64,000 nucleotides of DNA, taken from assembly GCA_047495785.1 (NCBI GenBank), contig JBLDXI010000026.1:372001-436000 (forward strand), in the 5' to 3' direction. A program made the translations under genes and the position numbers. Source of the DNA: Lepidodermella squamata. Its lineage: Eukaryota > Gastrotricha. Below are positions 35,463-46,997 of this stretch, piece by piece (position 1 is the stretch's first letter; each line of letters begins with the position of its first letter). The notes beneath the pieces were generated by a model. The model saw nothing but the letters and a program-made list of their open reading frames with translations, did no database searches and was not told where the DNA came from.

Positions 35463-35794
35463 TTGAAAAGCGCCGCGGGTGACTCCGGTCATTACGTTGC
35501 CGTGCGTCTCATTAACAATGAGGCTTACCTCTATGACGACTTGGTCACATCGTCTGGCGTTCCTATTTGGAAGAAGTTCGACATTTCCAATATTCCAAAA
35601 CCTTACGAAGGCTATTATCCGACTTTACTCTTCTATTGCTGTCCCCGACCTTTGCCTGAATATCCGCCTCGTGAAGCAGATCCGGTCGCGTCCAATCATC
35701 AAGTCGAGAATCAGTCAGCTTCCCAACAGCACGTCCACACTACGGCAGAACAGCCTTTTCCCAAAAGCGTTCGTTTCACTGAGGAAACTATGTG
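35463..35794 (+). CDS. Ubiquitin-protease-like His-box fragment
   Basis: This open frame begins inside a codon run (no certain ATG). It encodes GDSGHYVAVRLINN and AYLYDDL, matching the GHYxAxxR...YxYDD histidine box near the C terminus of USP-type (C19) peptidases. A Pro-rich, disordered tail follows. The matching catalytic-Cys box was not found upstream, so it is either the last exon of a longer gene in this element or a broken copy. Confidence 0.4.
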
Positions 35795-35831
35795 AGCTTT
35801 GCAAAATGCAGTAAATTTCAATTTGAAAAAA

Positions 35832-37419
35832 ATGATTCCTATTAGGACGACATCGGCGAATCTCAGCGAGCCTTGCCCTGAATCTCGGAGAATTGGCCGT
35901 AAGAATAATGAGGCCCGATCTTCCAGCTCTGCGCAGTCCAAACGAGCTCAATGGAACCCTTCCACGAAAACAGATGAACCCAAAGCTTCTACCAATCAGA
36001 AATCAAAGGCGAAAAATCCGCGGAAAGGAACAAAGCCAACCAAACTGTCCAATAAACCCGTCAAAATTTCGAAAAATGCTGTCGAGCCCTCTCAATTTTC
36101 GCGATCTATTCCGAAACAGTCGAAGCTTCCGCCGCCGCAAGTGTTGTCTGGCGCATCTCCGCCGAAATATACGAAATTCCAAGAATTCTCTAGAGTTGGC
36201 AATATGCTGCGCGAAGAGCTAGAAGTTGACGAGGAAGGTTGCTGGACCCAAGCTCAACAACGTCTTTACCAGCTATCAACCAACCCGGCTCCATCTTTGG
36301 AAACAATCCCCACTGATCCAACGTTACCGTTTCATCAGCCGACTCGCCGCTCTACCATCATTGTCAGTCACGGCAACTTAGTTCAGCTGGAAAATTTCGC
36401 AGTGATTCGATCTGGAGCTTCGACAGTCACTGACACGAAATTGCTAGATACCGTCATCCAGGGTTTTTTCGACTTGAAAGATCATCTTTGCGAGGGGATG
36501 TTTACTGGTTTTCTGCGTTCTCAGCGCGGAATCCAAATCTCCGAAGCTCGCTCGAACCGTGTCATGCTACTGGAAATGCTATTTCCGGCAGATGTTTCCT
36601 TGCCATCACAGTGGAGCATGGATGACATATGCCCGGGGGAACTCTGCCAGTACTTGTTCAGCCTGAATCGGTGCATGATTACGGTGGGATTCGGTGTATG
36701 CTCCAGTGTGGATTGTCCCAAAAAAGCAGCCTATCAAATGCAGCTCTACAATCCCTTCTTGTGGCTCGAACCTGGATCGTGTGTTTTGGCGCATATTAAT
36801 ATTTCGTTCTATGTAATACTTCGTTTTCATTCAGATTCAAGAGTAAAGTCGACATCAGCCGCGCACTGGCCCTAAGAATGCCGAGGAGTTGCGAAACTCG
36901 TAGATGTGGGCTACCTGTCGTAAACGGTCCCCAGGAAATGTAAAAACATGAATTTGGTTATTAATTTGACAATTAATTCGCCGAGATTTCAGGTTTTGCA
37001 TGGGCGAAAGAATGACATCAACCGCCTCTCACCAAAATGGGCCCTCGCCTGTTGTTGTCATTCATATCAAAGGCGGCGAACCAGCCCCGCTTGTATTAAG
37101 GCAGCTTGAAGCATCGATCAATTTCGGCAGACACACGTGAGTTCTAAAATTACAGCGTAAAATCCTAGATTAAACATTTTTGACATGTGACAATTTCAGT
37201 TACGAGCTGGCCTTCGTCACGGTGCGAAAAACCTTTTCAGCGTTGCATCCTCCCGGTCGTGGAATTCTACGATTATCTGAAACCAACGACAGCTACATTT
37301 TCGAGATTGACGGGGAATTTCATCGAAATATGACGTGGGAGTCGAGCTACATTCGAGGGTTCCTGGTTGAGCTGATCGTGTACTGCAAACCGCAGATAAA
37401 TACCGACTTGGAAAAGTGA
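35832..37419 (+). CDS. USP-fold-like protein, transposon-borne, four exons
   Basis: Exons 35832-36778, 36835-36939, 36993-37136 and 37200-37419 join in frame to give 471 aa. Residues 1-110 are basic, Ser/Pro/Lys-rich and likely disordered. The rest resembles a ubiquitin-specific-protease fold. It has an N-terminal helix region (LLDTVIQGFFDLKDHL) and a split zinc finger, CSSVDC and CETRRC, placed as in USP fingers. A strand PVVVIHIKGG is equivalent to the PPVLxIHLKRF block, followed by a Y-E-L-AFV strand. No clear Cys box or complete GHY box is present, so it may be a non-catalytic relative. The start is the first ATG in frame after upstream stops. Confidence 0.45.
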
Positions 37420-38339
37420 TAACTTGATCGATGTTCCAGATCCAAGTGTTTCGGATTTATTTTCATTTTTCGGCCCTAAATCTTTGATTTGGGATCAAAA
37501 CTCGTTGAAATCAAATCCGCGTGAACCAAAATCTTATCTTTGAAAAAATCAATTTGAACTCTTCATAATCTTTTTCTGCGTTTTTATGATGAAAAATTAT
37601 CGAAATTTCTACAACTACGAAGCTATTTTTGTTAAATTTTTACCACGCCGTAGTACCGTATATATAGCCGGACTCGAGTACAAAAAATTGTTGACAACAG
37701 AAATGTGCCATGATATATGATTTGATTTAATATTGGTCCTCTTATTTGATATCCAGATTCTCTTGTAAATAGAATGATTCGATGCTTTTAAGAAAATTAT
37801 GTAAATAATGAGTCAATTAATTAATTAATTTTTGCCTACTAATCTTGTTCCCACTTTTCGCTTTAACGACAATCAAAAATTATCGAAAATGATTATCGAA
37901 CAGAATAAAAAATAAAATCATTTAATCAAATATATATGGCTTGGATTTGCGATCGAAATCATCTATAATAACTTGCCGGTTCTATACATTCCAGTCTATG
38001 GCTTTTGCCAAAAAATATGGATTGATAAGTCGGAAATTTGAAGAAATTCGCGAAAAACCTTAAATTCAAATTTCGTTTTTTTGAATAATCGAACGCAAAC
38101 AAAATATGTCTCCCGTACATAATTGCTCCAATATGCAATATCGCCGAAGTTATAATCAATGATACTAATGGCTTATTGATTTAGCTGTAGAGAGTCTTTT
38201 CACTCTTATAGATACGGCCATTTGTTTCACCATTGAATTTGGCGTCAGAGGCGTAGTCAACGCGCATGCTATCAATTCAGTGTAAACTGCTGCGCGCAAG
38301 TTTCTTGCCTAAGTCCCCGAATAAATCGATCCAGCGTCG
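37420..38339. other. AT-rich interior of the 9.4-kb element
   Basis: About 900 bases with no gene. A polyadenylation-type run AAAAAATAAAATC occurs near 37.9 kb. Confidence 0.4.
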
Positions 38340-39373
38340 AATCCGTGATAGATAGAACCATGCGGTTTGCTGCATTAGAATCGCCGAAAAATTCTGCTTC
38401 TGGCACAACATATTTGCTTGCTGGCACAAACCCTCCGGTCTAGCCGTTAAACCCGAAGTTCAGCTACCGGTATCGACTTGAACGGAATACTTGCTCATGT
38501 TGATTCACAAAACTCGATCCACCTTAAAAATGGTGATAGCTACAAAAACGGGGTTTGTTGCGTTAGATTCGCCGAAAAATTCTACTACTGGCACAACACA
38601 TTTGGTTGCTGGCACAGCCCTCCTGGAGTAGCCACAAAACAGAATTTTGGTCTCTCTTACCACATTTGAATGAATCTTTGCTCAACTTGCTTCACAAAAA
38701 TGAATCCAGCTCAAAAACGGTGATAGCTATAAACCCGGGGTTTGCTGCGTTGAATTCAGGGCAAAATTCTGATACTGGCACAACACATTTGGTGGCTGGC
38801 ACAAAGCATGCCATGCCTCCGTGACACATCAAAAGATAGAAATAATCGATTTTGACGCGATTCCGTCCCATTTTTTCATTTCAAAATTTATTTAAAATCG
38901 AGCAATGATTAAACCCTCGACAAAGCACCACCAGGTAGGGTAATCATAGGCGCTCTATCGAATGGTGTCATTTTTGAGGGTGGCACATGCTCACCTGGGG
39001 TCAAAGGTCACGAAAAATGTCAATTTGTCACATTTTGAGGTCAAAAACCTGTTTTATCTCTAAAACCATGATAGCAGTACAAAAAAGGATTGCAAATTCT
39101 GATTCAGCGTAAAATTTTACCCTTACCCAGTTACTTTCACGACTGGCACACGCTGTCGCACCACATGAAGCGACGCTAATGCCAGTCGCGGATGACCTGA
39201 AAATGTCCCAAATTCGTTTTTTCGCTCCAGTTTCATGATGGTAAGTGATATGAGGGTGCAATACACCTTGATTTGCTCAGAATAATGTCCTCTAGCTGGC
39301 ACACTGGTGGCACAATGTCCCAGATGGGCGGAACCCATTGCTTCATGATCTTTGTCGCACACTTCAGCCCGGT
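38340..39373. repeat. Right long inverted arm with ~180-bp tandem units
   Basis: Reverse complement of the arm at 31,376-32,430, including three of the GATAGCTATAAAC...CTGGCACAACACATTTGG units between about 38,345 and 38,820. Confidence 0.8.
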
Positions 39374-40686
39374 CCGGAGGAAACCACCGCGGATCCGTAA
39401 ATATGCGTACATGAAAGGTAATCATTACTTATTCAATCTGATATTCCGATAATCCATTTCATATTACAGAGGCTTTCGCCTTATCAGATCGGGATTCGGC
39501 ACAGGCCATTGAGACAGGATGGCTTTTAACCGCGCTAGCTTTTCCAGCACAACCTGGCAATGACAATCCACTTACAATTAATGAAGCGGTATTACCACAG
39601 TTTCTGGCCGTTTTCCCGGAGTTTGAGGTATGTAGTAATTTGTTGGTTGATGTATTTTAATGATTCGAGATCCGCCTGAGGATACTTTGATGAGAAAAGC
39701 AAGTTTCCGACTAGAGCGAGAACATTTTTTTCTAATTTGGTGCCGTGCATACCGGAGAGTCACTACTATTGCGATCGTCGCGGTCTTGGGGCATTTGGGC
39801 ATCCTAAATGTTCAGCCTGAAAGTTGTTTGGGGCCTGAAGCACTGTACAGTGCAGAAGGTGCAGTATCTAACTTTGTCTATTTTGCAGCCTTTCGCTAAT
39901 TGGGGGAAGGAGCTATCGCATGTGCTGAGTTGCTGGGAACCGACAATGCCAGAATTCGCTTTATTCCTCTGCTACCTGTATTTCAGTGGTTCGCACAAAA
40001 ATTCGTGATCACTCCTCACGTATGATGCTCTTTATTTTCTTACACAGCATCCGAGACTCGGGCATTGGTTCGATTATCAAATGTACTGCAGAAATCTATG
40101 TTCATGCAATGCGCTGCTATGAGGAAAGGAAGCGAGTGGCAAGACCACGTCAAAAGAGCAATTACTATTATGGATCAAGCCGCAGCGTACAGGCGAACAT
40201 TTTATAAGAAAGCAGAGGATCGCTCAAGTTCATGGGTGCGCAACATCAAGCTGCCTTTCTAGTTTCAGATACGTAGTAAAGTGTTCAGTTGTTCGATACC
40301 TAAATAAAAATGCTTCTGATATTCGCGTTACCATTTATTTTTCAAGTCGCCTAACCCACGGTGTTATGAATACATTTCGCAGACTCAGGATTTCTCTTGT
40401 GGTGTCGCGCCCTATTTTCATCAATGTTACTCTTATCAAACGTTGTGCGCTTAATCAAATTGAATTAGGGTGAGCTCAAATGGAATGATCCAATCAATCG
40501 TGCTTAGCGCTAGCGATGTGGCGATACTTCATAGAGCAAGCATAACAAAAATGAACGTCATTTCATAAGCCACGCTTAATGGCTGTCATCGGAAATTAGA
40601 ATGGGTAAGCTTAATTGGTGGATTACATTAGTTACACCAAATTTACAATCGATTCATCGGTTTAAACTAGAATAATTAAAAGTATT

Positions 40687-41402
40687 ATGGCGATCAGCGG
40701 GCGGCTGGCGGGTCAAAAACAGAGGGCTACAATATTCTGCAACGTAATACTATCCCCGGATGCTCGAAATCCGATATAACCATTTCTTCCATAGGTATGC
40801 GGCAAAGTTGTTGCGCCTAGACTACGATACCAGCCGAGGCGATGTAACGCCTGTCAGGTAAACTCCGCCTCCCGTATCACCTCTAATTTATGATTTTTTG
40901 GAATCATTTTGAGAAATTTTTTGCTCGGCAATCCCAACGACGATACGAATTTCAATGTATTACTGGAAGATTCGACTGCAAGATACAGCATGGAGAAACG
41001 CGGGGTTGCTGCACCCGTTGCCGGCTCGAAACTTGCTTTCTATTAAGAGGAACAAATCGTAAGTTATGTATTTCAACCAGCAAAACATATAATGGCCCAG
41101 ATCATAGAAAGCAAGCTTCCGAGCCTTTAAGCACCGATACTAGGGAACTTAATTACCGGGCTCATTTATCATTTCTCAATGACTTGCATTCAGCATTTTA
41201 CAGTGATTTTCCAAGTGTAATCAAGTGCAGATCTCAAAAGGGTGCGCGGAAATTTTGCTTGTACCCAGATCCCCTTTCACCTCAAGCAGTTCACCTTAAA
41301 CAAGGCGATCCCATAATAACGGGGTTGACAGCAACATTTTACCGATTTGTATTGGTAAATCGTTCCTCAAATCGAATTACGCATTTCAATTTTATACGTT
41401 GA
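40687..41402 (+). CDS. Nuclear receptor NR-G, ligand domain lost
   Basis: Exons 40687-40743, 40795-40857 and 40914-41058 have the family lengths (57, 63, 145). They encode a complete two-finger DNA-binding domain: CN|VCGKVVAPRLRY, CNACQ|KFFARQ, GETRGCCTRCRLETC. After exon 3 the same frame stays open to 41402. The readthrough carries a trace of the hinge end (RAHLSFLNDLHSA), but none of exons 5-8 can be found before NR-H begins. A 22-base GT...AG stretch after exon 3 is too short for an intron. The gene is therefore truncated. It could still make a short DNA-binding-only protein, or be a pseudogene. Confidence 0.7.
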
Positions 41403-41962
41403 TTTACAAAGGCAGAGGCATAGCGTCAGACTAACTCAAACTCAATTTTATGTAATTATAATGTTCAATAGGATAGCTGGTTTACTAAGGCGCGCGTTTC
41501 GTCTGTAGTTGTATTCGGCCGAAACACGAACTTCCCCATATGTGTGACGTTGACCAAACAGCTGTCCGCGATGTCCAGACCATCCGCTGGAGCTTAAATT
41601 ACTGACGTTGCTTTAGTACCTTTCAAGCGTCAAGCCGCAGCGCCTTTATTTTGCTTAGACTGTATGACTAATACATGGTTGCTGAAAGGTAAAATGTACT
41701 CCTTTGAAGCTTCTCATTGATAGCCGTCTCTGAATTGGATTTCATTATATTGCGAGTCATTATTTCGCTTTAATGCTGAGAGAAATTCTCAGTGTTTTGG
41801 TGCAGGCATGTTTCCTGCCTAATACATTTTACTCAATGATGCATAGGCGCGTGCAATAAAACGGAAAATCAATAAAGCTTGTAAGGTTTGCCATGCAAGG
41901 GGACGCCTTATTCGTCCGATAGTACTACATATGCACATTTTGAACGATTTTCAGGTATCAAA
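41403..41962. other. Intergenic DNA between NR-G and NR-H
   Basis: No gene and no recognisable ligand-domain exon remnants. AATAAAACG near 41,856 may be a polyadenylation signal. Confidence 0.4.
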
Positions 41963-43588
41963 ATGGACGAACGCGATGAAGAAGTTGCTCAAGAGCGAGC
42001 TACAATCTACTGCAGGGTAAAAGCTTCGCATGTTTTTTTTTGCCTGCTCATAATCCAATCATTTTGGCTCACAGGTATGTGGCAAGGTTGTCCCACCGAG
42101 AAAGCGATATCATCCTAGGCAATGTAATGCCTGCCAGGTAGGAACATTCCTTGTCAATTTGGCTCTAAGCAATTGTCTGGTAATTATTTAGAAATTTTTC
42201 TCTCGACAAGCCGATCGAAGATACGAATTCCAATGTATCGGTGGCAAATTTGACTGCAAGATAAAGCAGGGAAGAACTCGTGGTTGTTGTACCCGATGTC
42301 GGCTTGAAAAATGCTTTGAAACACGAATCCAAATTCGTTTGTCATCTTATTCGCTGATCTACTTTAGAAAATGACTACACCATTTTCCAGATATGAAGAA
42401 GCAAGTTGCCAAAGAAGATCCTGCAAATTCAAAAATTGAGCCGAGTGGCCCTTCTGGAGTTGACAAGAATAATTTGTCCCAAATCGACCACATTGATGAC
42501 TCAAGTTTAGTCTTAGTCGAAAAGGTGACAAAAAAATCAATTTTGGGACTCACGATTCTGCATGATTTATATTCGGTAAGAGAAAGAATTGACTTTGCGA
42601 TCTTTTTCGAAAATTTTCCATTTCCATAGTTCCCTCTCCGAAAACGCGATAAACCGTATGTCGACATCAATATGTTGGCCGCTGACTTTTGCATTCATCA
42701 CATCAGCATTTTCTACAATTTGAGCTTCAAATTCGCGGAGCACATCAGAGGTTGGCTTTTATTATTCATGGATTTTGTTCGTGATTAGTTCATATTCCCT
42801 AGATGCATTTTCATTGTCTGACTCTGATTTCGACGCAACTTTGACTACAGGCTGGGCACCAACAGCTTTCACATTTGCAGCTCTGCCGAGTAACCAATGT
42901 GCCATGTCCGTCAACGATGCTATTCTTCCTCAATTTTTAACCATTTTTCCGGAGTATAAGGTTAGTATCGATAGTAGATATTGAGCAGGCCAAGGCGTAG
43001 CGCGGTAGTTTAAGGTCACCTTGAGCAAATCAAGTATAAGGCGATATGGCGTAATTTCCTCCAACGTTAACGTGAATTCGTAGAAAATGACGATAAATCA
43101 TGCACAGCCATTAGCAATTAGCCATGTGAAGAGTTGTTGGTTGTTGTATTCATCTGCTTCTACTAAAATGTTTCCACAGCCAGTGGTCGAGCTATCCAAG
43201 GAGCTTTCGCACGTGATAACATGCTGGAATCCATCGATGCCCGAATTTGCCTTACTACTCATTTTTTTGTTCCTCAGTGGTGAGACTTTTCTTGTTCAGA
43301 ATGTTCTCGAACTCGTCTCCACTTTATCCAGGAAAGAGCGTTCGAGCGACAAACCCCCGCCTGACTCAACTTTCAAGACTCGCGAAAAAGTCTCTCGCTG
43401 TTTTGAAATCATCAACCTCAAATGGCGATGAAAGCCATAGTGACAACTATCCCAATCGAATACTAACAATATTGGAAAACCTTGCTGAAATAACACCAGG
43501 TATCATTGAAACCACGGCAGCTCGCCGAGATTTCGCTTTTACAGAGCAGCAATTCAGCATGGCTATGGAGAGGCTTTCAATGTCTTAA
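41963..43588 (+). CDS. Divergent nuclear receptor NR-H
   Basis: Exons: 41963-42016, 42075-42137, 42192-42336, 42391-42575, 42630-42750, 42803-42960, 43180-43279 and 43332-43588, giving 360 aa, in frame throughout. The N terminus is acidic (MDERDEEVAQE). Finger 1 is CR|VCGKVVPPRKRY, CNACQ|KFFSRQ; finger 2 is GRTRGCCTRCRLEKC. The ligand-domain half is the most diverged of the array: KSILGLTILHDL, MPEFALLLIFLFL and a longer last exon with RILTILENLAEI. It lacks the AIxIMxQ helix of its sisters. It is grouped with NR-A, G and I by its first finger. Confidence 0.83.
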
Positions 43589-44410
43589 ATACGGGCAAAT
43601 CGAGAACTCTGGACAAAGAATTCTTGCTGATGCCAAACAGTGTCGACTCATTTTCCTTTCTAATTGTGGTTTCGAAGCTCGAACATCGCCCCTCTAAAGC
43701 AATAACAAAAAAATGTTACAGAAAAGTCTGAATAATACCGATGAGCGACGATTACCAATGTGAAATCATCGTCATGTTAAAGTGTGAGCATACTATAGAT
43801 AAAGAATGAAACATAACATTGAGCACAGGAAAGAAGTAATAAAATAACGCAACGCCAGAAAGGGTTTTTGTCGATTGTGGCCTTTTGAAAATACGCATGT
43901 TGTTGTAGCCTTTTGTTAACTATTGTTGTTCTTGGAAGTTCTGGATCCCTGTGTAACCTTTCTCTGATGATTAATCGTCGGCAGGAATCGGCAGGGTACC
44001 AGGCAAATCCGGGATCTAATTGCATTGTACCTTTCAGAAGACTTTTCAAAAGACGGTGAAGATCTGGAACGATTTACCATCCTATTGCTTTCCTCCTCCT
44101 TCTGAATATTATCAAATGTCGGATGAGTGCGCTAGGCCTAAGTCTAAACCTGTGGCACTCTTTGCAATTTGACATGCAAATGCTTGTTGAATAAAAATGT
44201 CATTCAAGCATTATCACTTTCTTACTTATCACTATCTAGAAGCTATGACAGATACTCTTGAGAAGCACTAATAACCTATGCTAGCGTTGTTTTCACTCAT
44301 CGATGCGTGCTACTAGAGAGCAAAAAAATCAATAAAGCGCCGTCCTGCAAAAAAATAGTTCAGTTTTTCTTATCGAACTGTAGAAAAAATTAGAATTATA
44401 AAGCATTAAC
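43589..44410. other. Intergenic DNA between NR-H and NR-I
   Basis: AT-rich, no gene seen. Confidence 0.4.
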
Positions 44411-46130
44411 ATGGATACCAGCGATGAACAGTGTGTCAAGAAACATAAGTCAGTAGTCTACTGCAACGTAATTATTTCGTGACTTTTTTGACTTCACGAC
44501 CCAATTTTTTTCATATAGATTTGTGGAAAAGTTGTCCCGCCAAGAGAACGTTATCATCCTAGGCAATGTAATGCCTGCCAAGTAATTCTTTATTCTCAAC
44601 ATTTTCGGTAATAATTTCTAGCGTTCATTTAGAAATTTTTCGCTCGACAACGCGAACGAAGATTTGAATTTCAATGTATCACTGGGAAATTCAACTGCGA
44701 GATAAATCCGGGAGAAACTCGTGGTTGCTGTACCCGTTGCCGGCTTGAAAAATGCTTTACATTGAGACTCCAAAGATGTATGTCATTTGTTTTTCTATTT
44801 TTGGACAGATATATATATAAGTAGAATCCTCTAGATTTAAGGAAGAAAAGCGATGATTCTCCGGGCGATACTGAAAAGGATCCAAGTGAAGATTCTAGGT
44901 CGAAAGAAGATAACTCGGCTTCAAATGAAAATTCATGTGGCATCTGGCTTAGTGCCATTGGCGAAGAATCAGCCTCCCGCTTTGTAGCTGCTAATAGCAG
45001 GAATTCAATTATACCAAACAATCCTGTTCTAATCCACTTCAGACAGGTGGAGGAAGTCACCAAAAGCTGCATTATCGCGCTCACGTTTCTGCATGACTTG
45101 CATTCGGTAACTTTATCTAGGTTTTCTCAGTCCAATCACTCATTCCATGTCGAATTTAGCTCCCGCTGAGAAGACGGAACGTTCCTTATGATGACATCTC
45201 CCAGCTAGCATCAGAATTTTACACCGGTCAGATCAGGATCTACAACGAAGCAAGCACCAAATTCGCTAAGTACTTAAAGGGTACACATTTTTTCAATTAA
45301 TCTGATTTTGCTCATCGATTCATTTCAAGTTTAATGTTACTCTATCGCAGATGCTTTTGGAGTTTCTAATCACGAATTGACTCAAGCTGTGGCGACCGGG
45401 TGGCCCTCAACTGTGTTAGGTTTCACTGCCCAACCTGGCAGCGATAACCCAACACCAGTCAACGAAGCTCTCTTGCCAGCATTTCTGACCGCTTTTCCCG
45501 AGTTTGAGGTAAGCACTGTTAACCGCTATTTTCAATGGTACATGATACGAAACAAACAGTTGAACATGTATGATGCTATGCTATACATGCGTCTCACCTT
45601 CATGTTCAAAATAAGAATCCCAATATACCATATCTCAGGAAGCAAATGAGTTGAGCCCTGGCCCCTAGCGTGATTAACATTATTCGGTAGCTTTTCATCA
45701 GTCGAAAGGCGGAGTCTAACATTGTAAATCTATTTATTATTTTTACAGCCTGCCGTTATGTCGGCTAGGCAGCTATCCCGCGTGCTGAGTGCCTGGCAAC
45801 CAACAATGCCGGAATGCGCTTTATTTCTCTGTTACCTATTCTTCAGCGGTATATTTATCAAATCTGTATTTTCCGTTTTGGGTACATCAAATGATTCTTT
45901 GATACGCAGGATCCTCGATTCCGAAATTGGTTCGACTGTCAAATTTCTTGCTAAAATCGCTGTTCATGCATTACGTTGCTCTGAGAAGAGGGAATCAGCG
46001 GCAGGATGGAATTCACATCGAAAGAGCCATGGCTATCATGCAACAAACCACAGCAGATAGACCGACATTTTTGAAAAAAGCGGAGGCTCACTTAACTTCC
46101 TGGGTGCGAGACGTCAAGCCGTCCTTGTAG
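44411..46130 (+). CDS. Divergent nuclear receptor NR-I
   Basis: Exons: 44411-44467, 44519-44581, 44633-44777, 44835-45106, 45160-45280, 45351-45508, 45749-45848 and 45910-46130, giving 378 aa, the longest member. The extra length is in a 272-base hinge exon that is acidic and Ser-rich (DDSPGDTEKDPSEDS). Finger 1 is CN|ICGKVVPPRERY, CNACQ|KFFARQ; finger 2 is GETRGCCTRCRLEKC. The ligand-domain half shows SCIIALTFLHDL, MPECALFLCYLFF and AMAIMQQTTADR. All splice sites are GT-AG and no disabling change is seen. Confidence 0.87.
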
Positions 46131-46783
46131 TCTGAAGTCTGAAGCGTTGTTAACCTTTTCGTGTTTTAGTGACATCTCAATTAATAAACATCGGTTCGTC
46201 GAGTCGTCTGGCGAAGAAATCGATTCTGCTTTTCCTGATAATGGGTTGTGTACTGAATTTTCCTCATCCTATCTCTTATCACATTTCAATGTCCCCACGG
46301 TCTTCGAATTCTTCAAATTTCGGTCATCGCCACTGATCACACCATATCAAGTTTAGTTACAGCGCAATTCGAAATGACTCCAGCAATAGCTTTCAATTTA
46401 TTGGCGACGAAGCGCTGAATTTTAGGTATAAAACGATGAAAATAGTAATTGCTGGTGTTTATCACCTATGAAAGTATGGAATGTCATCACTGATCACCTA
46501 CTCACGCCGCTCGGTGTCTGATGTGCGAGTTCGATCAATAATTCTGCTCTATTAAAGCCTCAGACTAGTATTACAGCTTCTGAAATTTAATATACTACGA
46601 GTTAGGCATTGAATTGGAAAGCAGCATCAATAAGCGTTTTGCCTTGCATTGCAAGAGTTGGAACGACGTTTTGAGGCGATTATCGCTGTTTTTTTCGTGA
46701 CGAACTATCACACCATAAAACCTACGAAAGCGTTATTGTTATTTCCTGAAAGCCATAGAATAGGTTACTATCCCGTCTTTCTT
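46131..46783. other. Intergenic DNA after NR-I
   Basis: Contains a weak copy of the upstream-block motif (GTGCGAGTTCGATCAATAATTC near 46.5 kb), consistent with the flank of a lost receptor copy. No gene. Confidence 0.4.
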
Positions 46784-46997
46784 ATGCAGCGAATTCGGTT
46801 CCGGCGTTGGCACGAATATCAGATATCTTGCTGAATCATGCATTACGATGCTTTAAGAAAAGGATGTCAGTCGAAGGACGAGAATCATGTTGAAAGAACT
46901 ATTGCTATCAAGCAGCAGGCTGCAGCGTATAGGCCCGGCGTTGTTCAAAAAAGCAGAGGCGCGCCCGATTTCCTGGGTTAAAAACATCAGTTCATGA
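46784..46997 (+). pseudogene. Nuclear receptor relic (last exon only)
   Basis: After a GCAG acceptor-like site, the sequence follows the final receptor exon: ALRKGCQSKDENHVERTIAIK, QQAAAYRPG and AEARPISWV, ending in TGA. The first part contains a stop and the register shifts, and no other exons are present. It marks the right boundary of the array. Confidence 0.8.

Larger units (their letters stand above)
30051..39406. mobile_element. 9,356-bp DNA transposon in NR-F, 9-bp target duplication
   Basis: Terminal inverted repeats of 33 bases (30051-30083 and 39374-39406, one mismatch) begin GCAYATTTACGGATCCGCGG. The 9-bp target GTACATGAA is duplicated at 30042-30050 and 39407-39415. A 9-bp duplication is typical of Mutator-like (MULE) elements. 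Inside are a second, inverted copy of the left end (about 31,240-31,390), long near-identical inverted arms and three coding regions. No obvious MULE transposase was recognised, so it may be non-autonomous or a variant family. Confidence 0.88.
29299..40262 (+). pseudogene. Divergent nuclear receptor NR-F, interrupted by a 9.4-kb transposon
   Basis: Exons 1-4 (29299-29331, 29387-29449, 29496-29640, 29693-29877) encode METDVRHVACK, both zinc fingers (ICGKSVVKRK, CSACQ|KFF, GCCTRCRLERC) and the hinge. Exon 5 starts at 29932 and is cut at 30050, two bases before its normal end. After the inserted element, GTACATGAA is repeated and the exon-5 end AG|GTAATC follows at 39417. Exons 6-8 are 39470-39627, 39889-39988 and 40048-40262. 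Apart from the insertion every frame is open, so the gene was intact when the element landed. Without removal of the element the transcript would lose most of the ligand domain. An allele lacking the insertion may exist. Confidence 0.85.

Noticed and set aside
36813-36834. 22-base GT..AG candidate intron in the USP-like gene
   Set aside because: A donor at 36779 gives a normal 56-base intron and keeps the frame into the CETRRC finger.
41059-41080. Possible 22-base intron after NR-G exon 3
   Set aside because: Too short to be spliced and the resulting downstream frame stops quickly.
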